Below, piece by piece: positions 1-8,037 of a stretch of DNA of 64,000 nucleotides. Each line of letters begins with the position of its first letter. Positions within the stretch are counted from its first letter, which is position 1. The notes beneath the pieces are model-generated. The model had not been told where the DNA came from. It did no database searches and saw only the letters and a list, made by a program, of their open reading frames with translations. The position numbers were made by a program, and so were the translations under genes. Origin of the DNA: Candidatus Sulfotelmatobacter sp. (GTDB taxonomy: Bacteria > Acidobacteriota > Terriglobia > Terriglobales > Acidobacteriaceae); the NCBI GenBank assembly GCA_017883385.1, contig JADGNQ010000002.1, positions 1 through 64,000 of the forward strand, given 5' to 3'.

Positions 1-1851
1 CTTGTTGACTTCCTGGGGATCGCTCGACGACGTGAGATCCAATGTCAACATCGTGCGCTTTTCGTGCGCCTCGACCCGTTGCACTTCGATATGACGCAGA
101 GCTGCCGTGGGCAGGATTCCGCCCGCCAGTTCGAGCACTTCTGCCAGCGAAGTTTCATCCAGCAGCTCGTACACCGCTGGGCGGCGCACCATCCCATCTA
201 CCGTCACCTGCGGGCCCATGGGTGGAATAAGCAAGGTGTCGCCGTTTTCCAAGCGCCTTAGGTCGGAACGCACGCCGTGCAAAAGCAAGTCGTACGCGTC
301 AACCTGTTGCACCAGTTGTTTGCCACGAGAGTGTCGAAGTGCGCGCAAGGAGCCCCGGGCCGTAACCCCACCAGCGGCAAACAATGCGTTAAGCGGGGTT
401 GATAGCGAGCTGATGTCATATGCGCCGGGCTCAGCGACATCGCCCACGACATAGACGCGCACCGTTCTCAGGCGCGAAAGGGACACATCCGCGGACACAT
501 TCGTGAACTGGGTCCGCAGTGCGCGCTGAACTTCTGACTGCACGTCGCCAAGATTTTTGCCAGTTACGAGCAAGGGGCCTGTTTCCGGCAGCGCAATTCG
601 CCCTTCCCGATCGACCAGGCGCACTAGTCTTTGGGAAACGCTGCCCCAAAGATCAATGGCCAAGCTGTCGCCTGTTCCGACTACATAATCCGGCCCCACA
701 GGAAGGTCCATGGGGACCACATCGGGCTGGTTCGTAGTATTGCGGAATACGTCGATGCCAAAGCGCTCCGCAGGACGCTGCCAAGCAGCTGCCTGCACGT
801 ACATATCGTAAAGCGAAGGGACGTCGGCATACGGATTGGGCGGACGTACCATTCTCACTGGTGCCGCATCTTCTTCTTCAAGCTTGCCGAGCTTTGACCT
901 CCGGCTCGAACCCATGGACCGTCCCGGAATATCGTTTGAAGCTGTAGTCTCGTGTCCGCTGGGCCTGGTGGCATAAGAAGAATTCGTGCGCCCCCCCGTC
1001 AATTCGTCGGTCGACGCCTGATCAGGGAACTGATAACCGAAAGGAGCGTCCGGACGTGCCTTGACCGAATTACTGGCCAATTCGATCTCAGGCTGGGACG
1101 AATGCTGCCCAGATCCCTCCGGCGAGAAGTCGGTTCGGAGAGTACGAGAGGGCGACACTGAGGGGGGTGTATCTGGCGGCAAAGTGGGATTTGTGTCGGG
1201 ATTCGGCGAGTCGCTTTCCGCCGGGCGACTAGACCGGGGATTCCGCGAGCCGGTTTTCTCGCAATCGCCGTCCTGACGCGGATTGCAGGCGGCGGTGCGG
1301 TCCAAGTCCTGTTCCCTGCCCTGATCATTCTTTCCGCGCTGGAGCGATTCGTTGTCCTCCTGTGCCTCAACTTGCACCAGACGGCGCGCGCGTTCTTTCA
1401 GTACGAGGTCTTCCTCTTTTGCGAAGCTCGAATCGGGATTCGGCGACGGTAACAAATATCCGTACCGTTGCAGCAAGCGAGTCGCAACCGAGCGAAACGC
1501 AACATCGCGATCAAGCCGGTCGAATATGGCCTGGTCGGAGAGGTTCGAATCTTCTACAACCTGCCCGTTGTCCGTGGCCTCCTTCGCTACCCACCGCTTT
1601 AACTCGACCAGAATCCCCGCATCTTTGACGAGCACTTCCCTAATCTGTACTGAGGAAGCCGCCACGCGGCTAAAGTTATCTTTGGCAAGGTCGGACAAGT
1701 CGGCCATGCGATTGCCTTGCGGATCGCTTTGCTGCGTTCGCGGCCGTTCGTTCGTCTGGCCATAAACCAACTGGCACAGCACAAGCAACGCTGCGCAAGT
1801 TGCCGCTCTTCCGAGCAGATTCCTGGACACTAACATCGGGGAAATTAACAT
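1..1851 (-). CDS. Polysaccharide export protein, SLBB/Wza-like (3' end outside window)
   Basis: The reading frame is open for 617 codons from the ATG at 1851 to the window edge without a stop. It begins with a signal peptide (hydrophobic run ending near LVYGQ). A long Pro/Ser/Asp-rich linker of roughly 200 residues follows. A Poly_export core then begins near VGPDYVVGTGDSL (about residue 395) and continues IDLWG...DREGRIALP, followed by SLBB-like segments (VYVVGDVAEPGAYDIS and VTVDGMVRRPAVYELL). Family members form the outer-membrane or periplasmic channel of Wza-type capsule and exopolysaccharide export. It lies directly downstream of an UpxY-like antiterminator, the usual arrangement in EPS loci. 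The long linker before the export core is unusual. The family is clear; the exact polymer exported is unknown. Confidence 0.85.
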   Translation of the reverse strand, partial: MLISPMLVSRNLLGRAATCAALLVLCQLVYGQTNERPRTQQSDPQGNRMADLSDLAKDNFSRVAASSVQIREVLVKDAGILVELKRWVAKEATDNGQVVEDSNLSDQAIFDRLDRDVAFRSVATRLLQRYGYLLPSPNPDSSFAKEEDLVLKERARRLVQVEAQEDNESLQRGKNDQGREQDLDRTAACNPRQDGDCEKTGSRNPRSSRPAESDSPNPDTNPTLPPDTPPSVSPSRTLRTDFSPEGSGQHSSQPEIELASNSVKARPDAPFGYQFPDQASTDELTGGRTNSSYATRPSGHETTASNDIPGRSMGSSRRSKLGKLEEEDAAPVRMVRPPNPYADVPSLYDMYVQAAAWQRPAERFGIDVFRNTTNQPDVVPMDLPVGPDYVVGTGDSLAIDLWGSVSQRLVRLVDREGRIALPETGPLLVTGKNLGDVQSEVQRALRTQFTNVSADVSLSRLRTVRVYVVGDVAEPGAYDISSLSTPLNALFAAGGVTARGSLRALRHSRGKQLVQQVDAYDLLLHGVRSDLRRLENGDTLLIPPMGPQVTVDGMVRRPAVYELLDETSLAEVLELAGGILPTAALRHIEVQRVEAHEKRTMLTLDLTSSSDPQEVNK

Positions 1852-1890
1852 TTGTCTCTTCTCAACTCGCAAGTGGACCAGCACAAAGAC

Positions 1891-2442
1891 TCAGGCCAAC
1901 TCCACATCGGCTTCATCCACTTCGACAGCCACCGATCGCATGATTAACTCGATCGTGAAGATGACGCGACAGCGATCCTTCTTGCGCTGGATGATGCCTT
2001 CCAGTCCTTCCATGGGTCCGCTGCGCACACGGACTCGGCGGCCCACTCGCAGGTAAGGGTGCGGTTCGAAGTTGCCGGAACTGGATAACCGATTCCGCAG
2101 ACTCTCAATTTCGGATTCCGGCAAGACAGCGGGCTGTCCGTTGAAGGTCACTAGCCGCACCGCGCCGGAGCACTGCAGTACCTGCAACCTCTTCTGAGGT
2201 GCGACCCGCACGAAGACATAACCAGGGAACAAGACCAAGTCCAATTCCTTGCGGCGGTCTTTCCACCGTCGTACCGACCGGTAAAGAGGCAGAAAGCAGG
2301 CGATACCGTGCCGCTCGATCTGCCCCGCCACACACTTCTCGTGACGCGGAGATGTGTAGAGCGCATGCCAACTTGCTCCGCTTGGGCTGCCGAGCAGGGG
2401 CAATGGAGCGTCCACTAACGCGGCTGTTGATATGTCTGTCAT
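1891..2442 (-). CDS. NusG-family (UpxY/RfaH-like) transcription antiterminator
   Basis: The product has 183 residues. An N-terminal NGN domain begins WHALYTSPRHEKCVAGQ and continues to LFPGYVFVRV. A C-terminal KOW-like domain carries VGRRVRVRSGPMEGLEG. Specialised NusG paralogues of this type ride on RNA polymerase and prevent termination in long polysaccharide operons. It sits 39 bp upstream of the SLBB export gene on the same strand, which fits that role. The frame is open upstream to a GTG at 2529, but the ATG at 2442 is preceded by a GGGGCG tract and places the NGN domain close to the N terminus as in homologues, so it is preferred. Confidence 0.85.
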   Translation of the reverse strand: MTDISTAALVDAPLPLLGSPSGASWHALYTSPRHEKCVAGQIERHGIACFLPLYRSVRRWKDRRKELDLVLFPGYVFVRVAPQKRLQVLQCSGAVRLVTFNGQPAVLPESEIESLRNRLSSSGNFEPHPYLRVGRRVRVRSGPMEGLEGIIQRKKDRCRVIFTIELIMRSVAVEVDEADVELA

Positions 2443-2563
2443 GATGCTTCGCCCCGCTGGATGCAGCTTCGCCGCCTCACTTACAGGGCGCGCGTGAGAT
2501 AAACCCTTTATTTTCAAGGCGATCTCCACAAACTAAGCAACTCATACTGCTTGTAGCGTCGGC

Positions 2564-2944
2564 TTAGTTTTGAGCTAAGCCGACCAAAGCTGGCCGCTCG
2601 CGCACTGCATTCAAGATGCCCGCTTCCGAACTCTCCAGCGACCTGGTTCGGATGTCGAGAATAGCCCAATAGAAGAGCGCGCGATTCTGTTCCGGAGCGA
2701 GCGCCAGAATCCTCATCTCGGGATGGCGCCCGAGCAGAAACCCGCACTGAGCGCGATAGGTTTCTGGCTCGTCCATAGCAAGAATGAGTACATCGGGCCG
2801 AACTTGCTCGACCGCTTCAGCGAGGTCTCCACCCTCCCCGATTTCGCCGACGATCTCGATGTCAGGCTGGTCGGCGAACATGGTAAGGATGAGTTCCCGC
2901 ATTAGACGGGGCCTATTTGCAACCAGCACGCGGACTCTCTTCAC
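2564..2944 (-). CDS. Stand-alone receiver-like protein with degenerate active site
   Basis: This is a 126-residue receiver-fold protein with no output domain. The GTG at 2944 is chosen because GGAG lies 6 nt upstream; an upstream ATG at 3007 would add 21 residues unlike the family. The fold resembles NarL-type receivers (VRVLVANRPRLMRELI, PDIEIVGE, RPDVLILAMDEPE). The acidic pocket is missing (VANRP instead of a DD pair), and the phosphoacceptor position after PDVLIL is Ala56, so phosphorylation is unlikely. The nearby full-length LuxR regulator at 3716 has the same style of receiver. It may act as a phosphorylation-independent partner protein; this is inference. Confidence 0.6.
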   Translation of the reverse strand: MKRVRVLVANRPRLMRELILTMFADQPDIEIVGEIGEGGDLAEAVEQVRPDVLILAMDEPETYRAQCGFLLGRHPEMRILALAPEQNRALFYWAILDIRTRSLESSEAGILNAVRERPALVGLAQN

Positions 2945-3007
2945 ATGATGCTCCGATAACTCTAGGCGGTTGTAAGATACGGCTGGAATCAGCGTGGCGC
3001 AAGACAC

Positions 3008-3715
3008 AAAGGCGATCTACGCGGCACTCTCGCTCTTCACCCTCGCCGTACTGAGTCGAGACAAGGTCTCGAGTACCAAGAATGCACAAGAAGCAGTACC
3101 AGACGTACTACGAATGGCTCCCATCGGCGGAGGTTGAACTTGGTTGTCTGAGCCAGGAATCTGGCAGACGGGTGGCATGCGAAAGACGCTACAAACCTTA
3201 ATTCGAGCTGTGCTTTCGAGCTTCCCCACCAAAAGAAACATCCTTTTCGTGATTGCGTTCACGCCAAGTCGTAATTGCGATCACATCCCGAGCGCTTTTG
3301 ACTTGACTCAGCACATATACTCCGGCTGTAATGATGAGCGTAATTCCTGCCTCCGATAGTAGTTCGGAAGAACACCCAGATAGGTAGTGGTTGTTCGGTA
3401 GGTCTTCCCTCAAAACCAAGAGCCAGGTTCCGCCAGGGTTGGATACTGTGCGCGGGCGGAGTTCTGTTCGCCCGCACGCCTCCATGGCAAAGACCCCACA
3501 CGCTCTGAACAAGAACTCATAGAAGGCGGGACGTCCACTGATCAGAGCACGCGGGAGGCTTCCCAAAACGGGCGGGAACATAAAAAGAAAACACAACTTT
3601 ATCGTGTGCTCCGGGTTGCAATTCGTGACAGTTTATTTACATTTTCTAGACAACTCGGTTTCGGCGGCAGCGTCTAATTCCTTTTGAGCCGTGCCGGAAC
3701 ATCAGGAGGTTACAG
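3008..3715. other. Intergenic region between divergent regulators
   Basis: About 700 bases separate the receiver-like gene (minus) from the LuxR regulator (plus). Short open frames occur here (for example 3198-3596 minus) but show no recognisable domain, good start or conserved-looking composition. I see one strong hairpin at 3048-3076 and an AT-rich stretch near 3620-3650 that may hold the promoter of the LuxR gene (TTGCAA at about 3617, TACATT about 16 nt further on). Nothing else is supported. Confidence 0.5.
3048..3076. repeat. Bulged hairpin GTAC/TCGAGAC
   Basis: TCGAGAC (3056-3062) and GTCTCGA (3066-3072) form a 7-bp stem with a 3-nt loop. GTAC on both flanks (3048-3051, 3073-3076) extends it across a 4-nt bulge. 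There is no T-tract on either side, so it is not a standard intrinsic terminator. It may be an operator or an mRNA 5' structure. Confidence 0.45.
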
Positions 3716-4441
3716 ATGTCTGGCCGACACGGCCTTCGCTGCGTAGCTGCAAAGCTTCGAGGGGAGTCAATGAATTCGCCGAGTATTGCTGAGGTTTTCC
3801 TCCTGGCTGAGAATCGGCTGTTGCGCGAAGCTCTCATCCGGCTCCTCACCAAGAGAAGCGATATACGCGTGGTGGGGGCAAATCCGTATTCGGCGGCCGT
3901 GCACGAGGAAATCATTGCCAGCCGCCCCAACATCATAGTCTTGGACTCCAGCGGTCTGGTCTTCTCCAAAGCGAGACTGATCCCGGCCCTCCATGCTGCA
4001 ATTCCGGATGTCCGGGTTGTCATGGTAGACATGGAGCCGGATGAGAACACGTTCTTGAGGGCAGTCCGCGAAGGCGTCGTCGGATACGTTTTGAAGGACG
4101 CTTCGGCCATGGAAGTAGCAGCCACCATCCGCGCCGTTGCCATGGGAGAAGCGGCGTGTCCTCCGGCTCTCTCCATGGTTTTGTTCCGCTCCGTGGCCCA
4201 ACAGGCGACACCTCTTTCTACGTTCTCCTGGGGAGCAGAGCTGGGGCTCAGCCGACGGGAGCAGCAAATGGTGGAACTGCTGCGCGAGCGCCTTACCAAC
4301 AAAGAGATCGCGGCGCGTCTGAACCTGTCGGAGCAGACCGTGAAGAACCACGTACACCACATCCTCCGAAAGGTGGGGGCGCCCAACCGCTCTACCATTG
4401 TGGAACGCTGCGAGTTGGAACGCCTGCGGGCGTCAGCTTAG
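3716..4441 (+). CDS. LuxR/NarL-type response regulator
   Basis: The product has 241 residues: an N-terminal receiver (about 25-140) and a C-terminal LuxR helix-turn-helix (LSRREQQMVELLRER, NKEIAARLNLSEQTVKNHV, about residues 174-225). The phosphoacceptor Asp77 is kept (NIIVLDSSG), but the usual DD pocket is replaced by AEN. The ATG at 3716 has a textbook AGGAGG 6 nt upstream. The ATG at 3770, preceded by GAGGGGAG, would give a more typical short N terminus and is a real alternative. No kinase lies beside it. Its place next to the EPS genes suggests control of polysaccharide or surface functions, which is inference. Confidence 0.85.
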   Translation: MSGRHGLRCVAAKLRGESMNSPSIAEVFLLAENRLLREALIRLLTKRSDIRVVGANPYSAAVHEEIIASRPNIIVLDSSGLVFSKARLIPALHAAIPDVRVVMVDMEPDENTFLRAVREGVVGYVLKDASAMEVAATIRAVAMGEAACPPALSMVLFRSVAQQATPLSTFSWGAELGLSRREQQMVELLRERLTNKEIAARLNLSEQTVKNHVHHILRKVGAPNRSTIVERCELERLRASA

Positions 4442-4453
4442 CCTGGAGGACGG

Positions 4454-6910
4454 CTACGAACCGATCTCGGCTGGCGAAGGCTGTGCCACCGGAAGAGAGT
4501 CCCTCCCGAGCAATAGCCGAAACAGGCACGCTGCGGCCAGGCCTACTCCCGCGATAACGCCCAACACCGCGGGATAGCCAAACCGTACGAACGAGGCCCC
4601 GGCGGCCGCTGCGGCGATGGCCTGCGCCACATTGATCACCAGAAAATTCAGCGCCGACGCTCCCGTCTGCTCCGACGGCTTCACTTGGTTCATTAAGAGG
4701 CTGTACATTCCCGGCTCGTTCATCCATTGGAACGCTGTATAACCCATGAAGATCGCTGTCGCGGCGGACGGCCCAGATACCGCAGCCAGACATCCGAGAG
4801 CGAGCGCTGCGGCGACCTGCGTATACACGATCCCGGTCACCAATCCAAACTTGCGGAACACCATGGGGGCGGCAAGAATCGCTAGCACTTGTGAAAGTTG
4901 CGAAACAGAAAAGATCGTTCCAATCTGCTTCATAGGCATTCGGAAGTGCTGAGCGAAGTAGACATTAAAAAAGGGACTGAACGCTCCGACCGCAAGAGTC
5001 CACAACGCAACCGCGGGCAGGTACCGGAGCAGGAACGGGTTTCGGGGGTAAAGCGTCTTCTCCGGGGCAGGCGCCGAGGCCAACCGCAGACGGGCAATGG
5101 GCCAGGCGCCTAAGGCCACGATCCCACAGGCGATCAGCAAGGCCAACTGCTTCGCGCGAACCGCCGTAACCGCAGGTCCAAAATGGGCCAACCACCCGGG
5201 TAAGTGACCTCCGACCTGGCCACCCAGAATTCCGATTGCAATCCCCGAAGAGAATATCAAGCTGAATCCAAACGGCCGGCTTTCCCGCGAAGTCAACTGC
5301 GCGATCGCCGGGGCGATGCAGACAGCGTAAATGGTGAGGGCGGCGCCGCCGAGAAAGGCGAGAGCCAGAAGCACTGCTGTTCCACTCAGCAGCGCGCGCA
5401 AAGCAAAGATCACCGGCGCAGCAGTCAAACAAAGGAGCAGCGCCTTGCGAAGTCCGAAACGATGAGCAAGCAGGCCAGCCGGGATGCTCCCCGCGATACT
5501 GCCAATGGCCGAGGCGCTGGTCACGAGGCCGAGAAAGTCTTCCTTGAATCCCCGGTCGAGCAGGTAGAGGTTATAAAGAAGGAAGAAAATATACATCCCG
5601 AACACGTAGAAAAAAGACGCAGCAAAGAAGCTCCAGAACCCGCTGCCGACTTCCTTCGCCGCCAGCCACCAGCGCGCACCACGCCAAAGCGTGGGCGGGA
5701 GAATTCGTGCATGGTATGTCATTCGGGAAGCCACATAGCCAAGGTGCTTCACGCGCCTCCGCAGCGGCGAAATCTGACCTGTTTGCCCTGTTTGCGCTAC
5801 TACGGGATTCTTTTCAATGTAGGGGGCGTTAGCCGGCGTGATCCGCCTCGGGAACAGGCGCTTGAGCAGGACGTCTCGTTTGTCGTGAGACGATTCCAGC
5901 AGGCTCAGGTGCAACCAGACCAGATCCTTGTTCGGATAGAACTGGCCATCCAGAGGAGAGTCGCCGTATCGTTCAAACCATGCGTTAACCGCGGCGGGCA
6001 TACGGTTGATTTCTTGTTCTACTTCCCCTGGAACCTGGCAGGCGAACACGTGGGCGGCCAGGCGAAATACGATGGCCTGCAGGGATCGCACCGGCTCCTC
6101 GTGCAACTCAGACCAGTTCTGCCAGAAAGGTGCATTATCCGCATTCTTGTGCAGGAACCGCGCCAGTTCGTAGAGATTGTGGGTGCGGAGCATACCGCGC
6201 AGCAAGTCTCGGAGCACGTTCAGTGAGAAATAGCCGAGCCCATCCACAAGACTGAGAGAGGGAAACGTAATATCGTCCAGCTTGCGTTCGACCCGTCGAA
6301 ACCAGAACTCATCCAGATTCTTCGGACCCACGTGCAAACCCTGCTGGTCCCACAGGCGAAAGTGCAACTCCACGCAAATCGGTAGCTCCGGATCGAAGAA
6401 GTCTCCCCGCCATTTCCAGCCCGGGTTGCGACTCATCGGGGGAAGATGGTCGCCCGGGCTTGGATCCACCCACTCGACATTTTCGTACCCGAGCGCGGCA
6501 ATCGCATCCCGAGCGCGGCCGATCGAGTCTGGAGGGCAGTAGAGGTCGATGTCAGACTGGCGACGAAACCGCGGATGGTCGACGAACCCGGGCCATTGTG
6601 CAAAGCCCTTCAGGACCAGATGTTCGGCGCCCGCCCGGCGAATCGCACTTGCCACCTTTGAGTAGTCCGCCTTAATGCGCTCGAACCGTCCTGAGTTTCC
6701 AACAATCTCCCGATCAATTTGCGAGCGAACCCAATCGGGAAGAAAGTCACCACACACTCGCCTCAGAGGAATCGTGAAGCGGTCGAGGCGCCAGCGCGAG
6801 AGAATATCCTTCCACTCGGCGTCGCTCAGAGTCCGCAAGTCTTCGGGGCGGGCATCGCAAAACTTGAGCGATGACAGCATCACGCGCACATGATGTGGGA
6901 TGTGAGGCAT
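4454..6910 (-). CDS. Fusion: nucleotidyltransferase-like domain + MFS transporter
   Basis: This 818-residue protein has two unrelated halves. Residues 1 to about 400 resemble the uncharacterised nucleotidyltransferase family PF14907: LKG at 100-102 and RRQSDIDLYC around 116-125, with Asp120 and Asp122 as likely metal ligands. Residues from about 425 to 805 form a 12-helix MFS carrier with family-like turns such as GLLAHRFGLRKALLLC and repeated hydrophobic helices. The frame is continuous with no sign of a frameshift. It starts 35 bp after the HprK-like gene and is probably co-transcribed with it. Nucleotidyltransferases of this family often sit beside HprK-like kinases in peptide-modification or EPS loci. 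The substrate is unknown. Confidence 0.8.
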   Translation of the reverse strand: MPHIPHHVRVMLSSLKFCDARPEDLRTLSDAEWKDILSRWRLDRFTIPLRRVCGDFLPDWVRSQIDREIVGNSGRFERIKADYSKVASAIRRAGAEHLVLKGFAQWPGFVDHPRFRRQSDIDLYCPPDSIGRARDAIAALGYENVEWVDPSPGDHLPPMSRNPGWKWRGDFFDPELPICVELHFRLWDQQGLHVGPKNLDEFWFRRVERKLDDITFPSLSLVDGLGYFSLNVLRDLLRGMLRTHNLYELARFLHKNADNAPFWQNWSELHEEPVRSLQAIVFRLAAHVFACQVPGEVEQEINRMPAAVNAWFERYGDSPLDGQFYPNKDLVWLHLSLLESSHDKRDVLLKRLFPRRITPANAPYIEKNPVVAQTGQTGQISPLRRRVKHLGYVASRMTYHARILPPTLWRGARWWLAAKEVGSGFWSFFAASFFYVFGMYIFFLLYNLYLLDRGFKEDFLGLVTSASAIGSIAGSIPAGLLAHRFGLRKALLLCLTAAPVIFALRALLSGTAVLLALAFLGGAALTIYAVCIAPAIAQLTSRESRPFGFSLIFSSGIAIGILGGQVGGHLPGWLAHFGPAVTAVRAKQLALLIACGIVALGAWPIARLRLASAPAPEKTLYPRNPFLLRYLPAVALWTLAVGAFSPFFNVYFAQHFRMPMKQIGTIFSVSQLSQVLAILAAPMVFRKFGLVTGIVYTQVAAALALGCLAAVSGPSAATAIFMGYTAFQWMNEPGMYSLLMNQVKPSEQTGASALNFLVINVAQAIAAAAAGASFVRFGYPAVLGVIAGVGLAAACLFRLLLGRDSLPVAQPSPAEIGS

Positions 6911-6945
6911 TCCGGTCCGTCATCCAGCCGCTTGTCGCCAGTGCA

Positions 6946-7953
6946 TCAGATACCTTCCCGGACCAGCGTCTCAAGCCGATTCACAGCCCAGTCAAGATCG
7001 CGATACCGAAGTTCCAGAACCTGGGTTGTCAGGAGCTTGCGCAAAGAAGCAGCTTGAGCTTCGCGCACTTCCCTTTCGCCAAAGCAGATGACCTGCTCAA
7101 ACCAGGAAAGGGCCGTTGGTTTTGGGAAGTGCACCAGAGAAGGATGATCATCATCTCGCCGGTTCAAGAAGACAACGTAGTCCACGGAGGAAGTGAGCGC
7201 GGTTGAGATTTCCGGAACGGTCGCAGTCGCGAGTTCGATGGCCAGGTCGCCCGTGGCGCGCGTAGTAACCTGCTGTCGGCTCAGTTCCGGAAACAATGTG
7301 ACGCCCACTTCTCGAAACCGAAACTGGTAGGGATTGCCGACGACGGAAAGTTCATCTCGGCTGCGAATCAACGAGCAAGTATCATCCGCGACGAATGTCC
7401 AACCGCGGCGGGCACAAGCATAAGCGAGCGAGGACTTACCTGCGCCCGAGTCGCCGCACAGAAGCACGCCTCGGCCGTTCAATCGTACACAAGCCGCGTG
7501 TAGCGGCACCAGATACATATGGTTCAACAGCACCAGTGCATTCGCTTCGAGGAAGTTGTAGCGCAGATACGGTCCATTTTCCGCCACCGTTTGCGTGAAC
7601 CAGGCGAAGGCAACGCCCCGCTGCAAGTCACACACAACAAAATTCTCCGCGTCGGCAACCGTGATCATGAGATTGCGCCACGCCCGGCAAGTCGGGATCG
7701 GAGGGACTCCGTTTCCCGGCCCCATCACGCCCACCCGAAACTGCAGCGGCGCCTCCGGAAACACCTGCCGAAACTGCCCCCAGCTTTCCCGTGCGCCCGC
7801 GAGCACTTCTGGCGAATTCGTCGAAATTTCGATACTGAATCCGCGCGGGTGGTAGATCCCGCGCAAGGGCAGGTCGACGTCGGCAAGCACGGGATCAAGC
7901 GCTGTGGAAGCGAACAAAGCCGCGGCCGTATCCGGGCTTTCAATCTCAGCCAT
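6946..7953 (-). CDS. HprK-like serine kinase domain protein
   Basis: The 335-residue product carries a C-terminal HPr kinase/phosphorylase-like P-loop domain: GDSGAGKS at 167-174, then ACARRGW and VADDT near 188-192, which match the Walker A and second acidic motif of HprK. The N-terminal 150 residues are unlike true HprK, and there is no HPr nearby, so this is a paralogue rather than the carbon-regulation enzyme. The start at 7953 has GGAGGA about 9 nt upstream. Such proteins occur beside PF14907 nucleotidyltransferases, and that is exactly the next gene here. It probably phosphorylates a small molecule, peptide or sugar rather than HPr (inference). Confidence 0.8.
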   Translation of the reverse strand: MAEIESPDTAAALFASTALDPVLADVDLPLRGIYHPRGFSIEISTNSPEVLAGARESWGQFRQVFPEAPLQFRVGVMGPGNGVPPIPTCRAWRNLMITVADAENFVVCDLQRGVAFAWFTQTVAENGPYLRYNFLEANALVLLNHMYLVPLHAACVRLNGRGVLLCGDSGAGKSSLAYACARRGWTFVADDTCSLIRSRDELSVVGNPYQFRFREVGVTLFPELSRQQVTTRATGDLAIELATATVPEISTALTSSVDYVVFLNRRDDDHPSLVHFPKPTALSWFEQVICFGEREVREAQAASLRKLLTTQVLELRYRDLDWAVNRLETLVREGI

Positions 7954-8037
7954 GGTCCCGGCTCCTCCGTTCTAAACCGCTTGCATCGTAGATCATTGTC
8001 GCCAAAAGGTTCACCGTCTTCCTCATCCACCGCTGCA

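Noticed and set aside
3198-3596. 132-codon minus-strand frame in the intergenic region
   Set aside because: No domain, no ribosome-binding site, and its content follows intergenic hairpins; not supported as a gene.
5204-6226. 340-codon plus-strand frame
   Set aside because: It is antisense to the nucleotidyltransferase-MFS fusion gene, which has clear domains; composition is that of a shadow frame.
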